Source: Triglochin maritima
Taxonomy: Eukaryota; Streptophyta; Magnoliopsida; Alismatales; Juncaginaceae
Assembly: GCA_963682175.1 (NCBI GenBank)
Contig: OY821787.1
Coordinates: forward strand, 10,456,501 to 10,520,500
Length of the DNA: 64,000 nucleotides
Direction of reading: 5' to 3'
Shown: positions 58,441 through 64,000 of the stretch, in pieces
Layout: the number at the start of each line of letters is the position of its first letter
How positions within the stretch are numbered: the stretch's first letter is position 1
Position numbers and translations under genes: made by a program
The notes under the pieces: model-generated
Told to the model about the DNA's origin: nothing
The model's database searches: none
The model's input: only the letters and a program-made list of their open reading frames with translations

Positions 58441-59155
58441 CGTTATCAGCACGAAACTCTATCGATTTGAGTCTTCAAACACGCCCAAGGTAACAAACTA
58501 GTAGACTTAATAATATGTCAACTACATGTGTAAGTTTGTGTGTATTAATCGCAAATTCTCATGCGTATTTTGAATCTTTGTTCATGCACATGTTCTATTT
58601 TTCTCTTCTTTTTAGTCCCCGCTAGAAACTCGTAGCTCCCATTCACAACTTGCAAACATACATAAGTTTGTGATTGGCCAACAAGGGTTATCTCTTTGTT
58701 ATCGCCCATGCATCACTGTTGCCTTCCACTCTTTCTCCTCTAGCTATTTTTTCTACACATTTTGTATCATTTTATTCGAGGGACAAGCAACAAACAAAGA
58801 TGTGATGATACAGATATCATGCATACATGCATAACATGTTAGCATGTTCTGTTGTTGCATTCAGATGCCTTCTGTATTGTGTTTCTTTTTATTCTGAAAA
58901 AATGTGATTTTTAAGATCATGTAGTACCAAACGAACAACAACGTCACCCTTAATCATGTTTAAGACAAATTGCTGAGATTGAAATGTTTGGTGTGGGTAA
59001 ATTGATATTACCGTAGTTCATGTCACGTATGAAAAACAACTACGAAATTTACACTCCAATTATGTTTATCTTGGTGAATCAATCTTGCACTTTCATCGTA
59101 AAAGTCTCTACCGAAATATAATAAATCTATATTTATTTTTTTCACCGGAGATGGT
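58441..59155 (+). other. Remnant internal DNA after the Ale-type LTR
   Basis: Starts as the internal leader of the Copia element (primer binding site, then 'cttcaaacacgcccaagg'). No gag frame follows. AT-rich and interrupted at 59156 by the next element. Confidence 0.45.
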
Positions 59156-60397
59156 TGATGCATTGCATACATTGCATCATATGTCTTTCATTTAGATTGT
59201 TTTTTTTATAAATAAATGCTACTAAGGTATTTTTTTGAGCAATTGTGCAGAATTCAGGAGTTACAATGCAATTTACAAATATTCGAGCTAAAACGCGTGC
59301 AATGGACTAAGATGGATCACAAAGACCAATTAGCTAGAGATTCAAGCTCAAGTTGAAGTCCAATTGATTGCATAAGAAGCCAGGGACCTGATCGCAAATT
59401 AGAAGGACTAAAAAGTTATTTTGGAGGAGTATTCAAGAAGAAATCAAATTCGGATCTCCAAAGATATGCAATAATTGATTTATACGCGTGGAGACCACCT
59501 ACAACATACCAAAAACACACCCGCAAAAGCACAAATTAATCTGGACCATCCATGTGGCGATTCCGCCGCATCTGACGGTCAATGTGCGGCGGAAACGCCG
59601 CACAGGTTGCGATCCGTGACTCCCATTTTCGTCCAATTATGTAATAGCACGTGTCCTTCCTTATGCATACTTAGGGTTCCTTGTGTCGGCTATAAATAGC
59701 CCCGAAATATTGTTGTGAAAAAAAACTTTTGCTATTTCCATTCTATAAGCAATAAAATTCTGCCCTTTTATTTCTCCATTGTCTTTGTCTTTTGTAAGCT
59801 TAGTTTTAGATTAATATTTCATGTTCTTAATTCCAGTAGAATAATTTAGTTGTTCTTTACTCTTCTCTTAGAATAATTTGTTTTTGTTTTCGTAGATCGT
59901 AGTTTAGTATATTACTTTTGTTTTCGTAGTCTCCCGATGATCTCCATGACCCCTTCTCCTCATCTTCTCCTCATGGGTTTCTAAACCCTTCCAAAGGGTG
60001 GGGGTGACGGATTTAGGGTTAGAGAAGAGAGATCGTTTTTATTTTAATTTGTTGTTAGTGTTTTGATCATATGAGTTTTTGTTAAATCAATTATCATATG
60101 ATGCTTAATATCTCACTTGATTTATAATAATTTTCGTGATCTCTAATCTAACTCAAAGATTCATAACTCCCACCCGTTGGACTCATCCTTATTTGTTTCT
60201 TCTTAGTTTTTGTTTTTGTTGTTCTTGGTTTAGAAAAATTAAAAATCCAAAAATCTCAAACCAACCCTATTTCTCTCTTTCTTTCCTTAATCAAAAATCA
60301 CAAAAAGATAAGAATCTCTCCCTCCTTGTGTTCGACCCGTACTTGCCGCGTCTTCATCGACGCCGTGCACTTGCGGTATAAATAAAAATCTCATCAA
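59156..60397 (+). repeat. 5' LTR of the last Ty3-type element
   Basis: 1242 bp. TATA-like 'ctataaatag' at about 59690. Ends with the 'gtgcacttgcgg' block common to the Athila/Tat-like LTRs of this window. Confidence 0.8.
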
Positions 60398-60403
60398 GTT
60401 TTT

Positions 60404-60421
60404 GGCGCCGTTGCCGGGGAG
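60404..60421 (+). other. Primer binding site of the last Ty3-type element
   Basis: TGGCGCCGTTGCCGGGGA, the undamaged form of the site found mutated at 10561 and 34602. Confidence 0.85.
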
Positions 60422-61851
60422 GCGACGAGAACTTCAAGTTTTTTTGTGATTTCTTTTGTTCTGTTTGGATTTTGATTTTCGCAATCTAACGTTTTCTCTG
60501 TGCTTTTCAGGAAGTAGTAGAGACGACGCAAAAATCCGGAGGCGATCCAAAGTGACCAAGCGGCGAAATCGTCGCTCCTGCAGTGTAGTTTGCGGCGGAA
60601 ACGCCGCACAGGTTGGACATTTGAGCTTGAAATTTTTCTGGGACGCGACTTATCTCTGGGTGGACGCGTTGAGCAGCTGGAAATTTTCAAGAGTGGACGG
60701 CGAACCCGACTGAGCGTGCGTAGGTAACCTTTGTTGCCTTTTCCTTGTAATTTCTATTTTCGAAAAATTTCCTTCTTGGTAGAATTGCATGTGTAGGGCA
60801 AACTTCCATAATTGACACTAATTCAACTTGTGACCTAAAATTTTGAAAAATTAGAAAGGCCTTAGTGCATGCATCATTTAGAAATTTTCTCGCATTATGC
60901 ATGCTAAATTTTGCAAATCAATTCATTGTTGAAGAGTGCTGGAGGCAAGGTACGTGCGTGGTTTTTATCGAGTGCATTTAAGCATATAATTTAGTTTGCA
61001 TACAACCTTGCAATTGTCCCCACTAAAGACCAATGTTTGACTATCTTTGCTAGATTTAAGTTAAACTATCTTAAGGGCAACTCCGTAGGAAAAGATACGG
61101 TGGGGATTTCATCACCCTTCCGTGGCCCACAAATAACAATCCCAAAGTGTCACCCAAGCCTTAAATTAAAATCAATTAGACATTGGCCCCTAAGGATTCA
61201 GACTCAATTAAGGAGAAGATTGGTTTGACTTGCTATGACTTGAAGCTGATCGAATTTAATTTGGTGTCTAGAAAGTGTTTTTGTGTTGACGAAAGTCTTC
61301 CAAGCAAAGTGGTTGTCTAATTGGCACCGACTCTGTCGGAAGTGCCCCCACTAGCTATACACGGCCTGACCAATTTGGTTTTATTAGTGTGGGAGGTGAA
61401 TCAAGCGAATCAATTCGACTCAACAAGTTAGGAGTCGTCTAGATCTAAGCTATATTAGGTCAAGGATTGTTTGAACCCTGCTTGTTTAGGAAACTTCTGA
61501 CCACCCTCTCATCTATCTTTTAGAGTTAAGTTTCCCTTCTCACCTAAGTCTTCTTTCTCTTCTCACCTCAATTCTCTAGATTAAGATTCATTTCTCATCT
61601 TTCCCCCTTCTTTTGTTTGTTTCCTTTTTTTTGAAGAAAAAACAAATTTAAAAAAAATATAAAAATAAAAATCAACTGATTCTTGAATTTAAATTTGGAA
61701 TTTAAATTTTGAATTTGAATTCAAAAATTAATTCAAACCGGTGCACTCAGTTTGGGTTCGGGACTTGAGCAATCGACTCTCACGAGTTCATCTAGATTCC
61801 AGTCTAGAGCTCAACCCCAATCCACCTGTTACACCACCTCACCCGGATCCA

Positions 61852-64000
61852 ATGGGTGAGAATGTAGTGGACCCACCTATTGCACCACCTAGGACTCTGA
61901 GGGATCGGTGCTACCCAACGATGGCTGGTCAGCCATCGTGCATCGTTATGCCCCTCATACCGGGTCGCGACTTCGAACTAAAGGCACAATACCTGAGTAT
62001 GTTGCCCAAGTTCACCTCTAAGGAAGACTCATATCTCTTTCTTAGAGAATTTGAGGAAATCTGCTCCCTTATGCAATACCAGCATATACCTGAGGAGGCA
62101 GTGCGTCTTAAATTCGTGCCTCTGTCACTGAAAGACAACGCTAAGAAATGACTATATAGTCTAGCCAAAAGATCTATTAGGAGTTGGGCCGAGTTTGTTC
62201 AAGTGTTCTTAAAGAAATATTTCCCCAACCATAAGACTATTAGGATTAGGAATGAAATTGTTGCATTCGTTCAATCTGAGAGCGAGCCATTCTATTCCTA
62301 TTTGGACAGATTTAAGAACTTGTTGACCCAATGCCCTCATCATGGAATTCCAAGATGGCAATTGTGCCAAATTATTTATGAGGGATTGACACTTACATCT
62401 AGGGTTATGTTGGAATCTGTAAGCCAAGGAAACTTTATGTCCAAAAATGAGAATGATGCTTGGACTTTTCTTGAGGACTTAGCTGATAATAGTATGCAAT
62501 GGGACACAGCTAGGGCACCAACCAACCCGAGTATTGGATCTAGAATGGCAAATCAATCCAGATCAGGTGTCTTAGTTGTAGATGCTTCTGTAGCTGCTGA
62601 AGCGAAATTAGTCACCATTATGCGTAGGATGGAAAGTCTAGAGCTTCAAACCCGACCCCTAGTTAATCAAATCTCTTCTGTTTCGTGCTCTAGGTGTGGT
62701 CAAATTGGTCATGCTTTGGAGGAGTGTGCACACATTTCTTCGGACATGGAACAAGTTAATGCTGCGTTTAATCGTCCTAGGTACGACCCTTATTCGTCAA
62801 CCTATAATCCAGGTTGGCGCAACCATCCCAATTTTTCATGGAGCCAAGGGAATTCAAATCATGCACCCATGCCCCAGCAAGGCCAACCACCTAGACAACA
62901 AATGTACTCAAACAACAACAACAATAATAGTGATGGCCGATTAACTGATTTGGAAAACTTAATGAAAACATTTGTTCAAACAACTACTCAATCTTTTCAA
63001 AAGCTAGAAACTCAAGTAAGTCAATTAGCACAAGTTGTAGGGGAAAGAGAAAAAGGAAGATTCCCAAGCCAACCAGAGATGAACCCAAGGATTAACAATC
63101 CACATAATCAACATATGTCATATCAACCACATCAACATATGCCATATCAACCACCTCAACCATTTAATCCTCAATCATTCAATCCTCAACAAATTAGGCC
63201 TCCACCTAATGTACCACATAATACACCACCTCCTAATGTGAACAATAATAACAGACCAGTTCATATGGTTCAAGAAGAAGAGCAAAATCAACACATTAAT
63301 GTTATACTTACATTAAGATCTCGAAAATCTGTTAATAACAATGTCACTCACCCTTTGGTTAATGAGCCTAATAATTCTGTCACACCTGAGTCATCTAATG
63401 AGCCACTAATTCAATCTGAGGAACCAATTGAAATTGAACCAACTGAACCTGAAAGAGTCTTCATTCCTAAAGCACCATTCCCTAATAGACTTAATAAGAA
63501 TCATATAAATCAAATGGAGAAAATGTTGGAAGTTTTTAAGCAAGTAAAAGTAAACATCCTTCTATTAGAAGCTATTCAACAAATTCCACCTTATGCAAGA
63601 TTCTTAAAAGACTTATGCACCAAGAAAAGGAAAACACAAGTACCAAAAAGAGCATTCTTAACTGCAAATATAAGTTCTGTGTTAACCCAACCAACACAAA
63701 TCAAATATAAAGACCCTGGTTGTCCAACTATTTCATGTGTTATTGGTAACACCTTAATCAATAGGGTCTTGTTGGATTTGGGTGCTAGTGTTAATCTGCT
63801 TCCTTACTCTGTATATAAAGAATTGGATATAGGAGACCTTAAACAGACTAGGACCACACTCCAATTGGCTGATAGATCTGTTAAGATTCCTAGAGGTGTG
63901 GTTGATGATGTTCTGATCAAAGTGGGTGAATTCATATTTCCTGTGGACTTTGTTGTCTTAGACACGGAGTCTGTTACTAACCCTAGCAATCAAATTCCTG
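61852..64000 (+). pseudogene. Gag-protease polyprotein, one stop codon, 3' end outside the window
   Basis: ATG 61852 (MGENVVDPPIAPP). The capsid-type Gag domain runs from about residue 15 ('LRDRCYP') through 'YLFLREFEEI', 'FVPLSLKDNAKK' and 'VFLKKYFPNHKTIRIRNEI' to about residue 220. A CCHC zinc knuckle CSRCGQIGHALEEC follows at about 62687-62730, then an Asn/Pro/Gln-rich linker, then a retropepsin with active-site LLDLGASVNLLPYSVY at about 63772-63820. The only in-frame stop is TGA at 62149-62151, at a position where the homologue in element B has Trp. It could be a single mutation, or suppressed. The frame is otherwise open for more than 600 codons to the edge. Whether reverse transcriptase follows cannot be seen. 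Confidence 0.85.

Larger units (their letters stand above)
59156..64000 (+). mobile_element. Ty3-type (Athila/Tat-like) retrotransposon, 5' part, runs off the window
   Basis: LTR TGATG...CATCA (59156-60397), primer binding site 60404, leader with the conserved block at 61090-61119, then gag-protease. The element family differs from A and B: its palindrome is TGCGGCGGAAACGCCGCAC, found in the LTR (about 59590) and again in the leader (about 60592). It has only one stop in its visible coding region, the best preserved Ty3-type copy here. Confidence 0.85.

Overview
The window is nuclear DNA of a flowering plant. It is AT-rich, packed with nested transposable elements, and carries one recognisable host gene family, an EC1-like egg-cell secreted protein present twice. 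Ty3-type (Athila/Tat-like) and Ty1/Copia retrotransposons, hAT, CACTA and Mutator-like DNA elements, a LINE and a tRNA-derived SINE together point to an angiosperm. The species cannot be named from the sequence. There are no bacterial operons, CRISPR arrays or convincing tRNA/rRNA genes.

Layout. 1-8.2 kb: pieces of minus-strand Athila/Tat-like retrotransposons cut by two inverted copies of a palindrome-rich LTR and by a solo LTR. 8.2-16.9 kb: an Athila/Tat-like LTR split by a complete-ended plus-strand element (8979-16226, 5-bp target duplication CTAAC) that has no pol gene. 16.9-23.4 kb: low-copy-looking sequence holding a 1.3-kb hAT element, a LINE reverse-transcriptase relic split by a 0.9-kb hAT element, and a SINE with a 12-bp target duplication. 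23.4-43.6 kb: a Mutator-like structure with long inverted repeats and a decayed plant-mobile-domain gene. Its left arm contains a solo LTR, which contains a Sirevirus-like Copia, which contains an Athila/Tat-like element, which contains another solo LTR. This is a nest five levels deep.

44.2-58.0 kb: a 1.7-kb segmental duplication carries the two EC1-like genes (44223-44597 and 57153-57527). The first copy was split just downstream of its stop codon by a 7.7-kb Copia element (44754-52431) with non-canonical TA...CA LTR ends. The second copy preserves the empty site. Between the copies lie a 1.5-kb CACTA element that has captured two exons of a host gene and a truncated Athila-like fragment. 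58.2-64 kb: an Ale/Retrofit-type Copia LTR, then the 5' part of another Athila/Tat-like element whose gag-protease frame is open to the window edge except for one stop codon.

How the parts relate. Only the EC1-like copies look like functional host genes. Each has its own TATA box, signal peptide and six-cysteine pattern, and they differ by one residue. Nearly everything else is mobile DNA. Two full-ended Ty3-type elements and the Sirevirus-like element lack reverse transcriptase and integrase, so they would have depended on partners in trans. Several families carry family-specific palindromes in the LTR, and three carry a copy again just after the primer binding site. They also share a conserved leader block. 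This is the most unusual recurring signal in the window. All homology statements come from reading the sequence and from general knowledge of the families; no database search was run.
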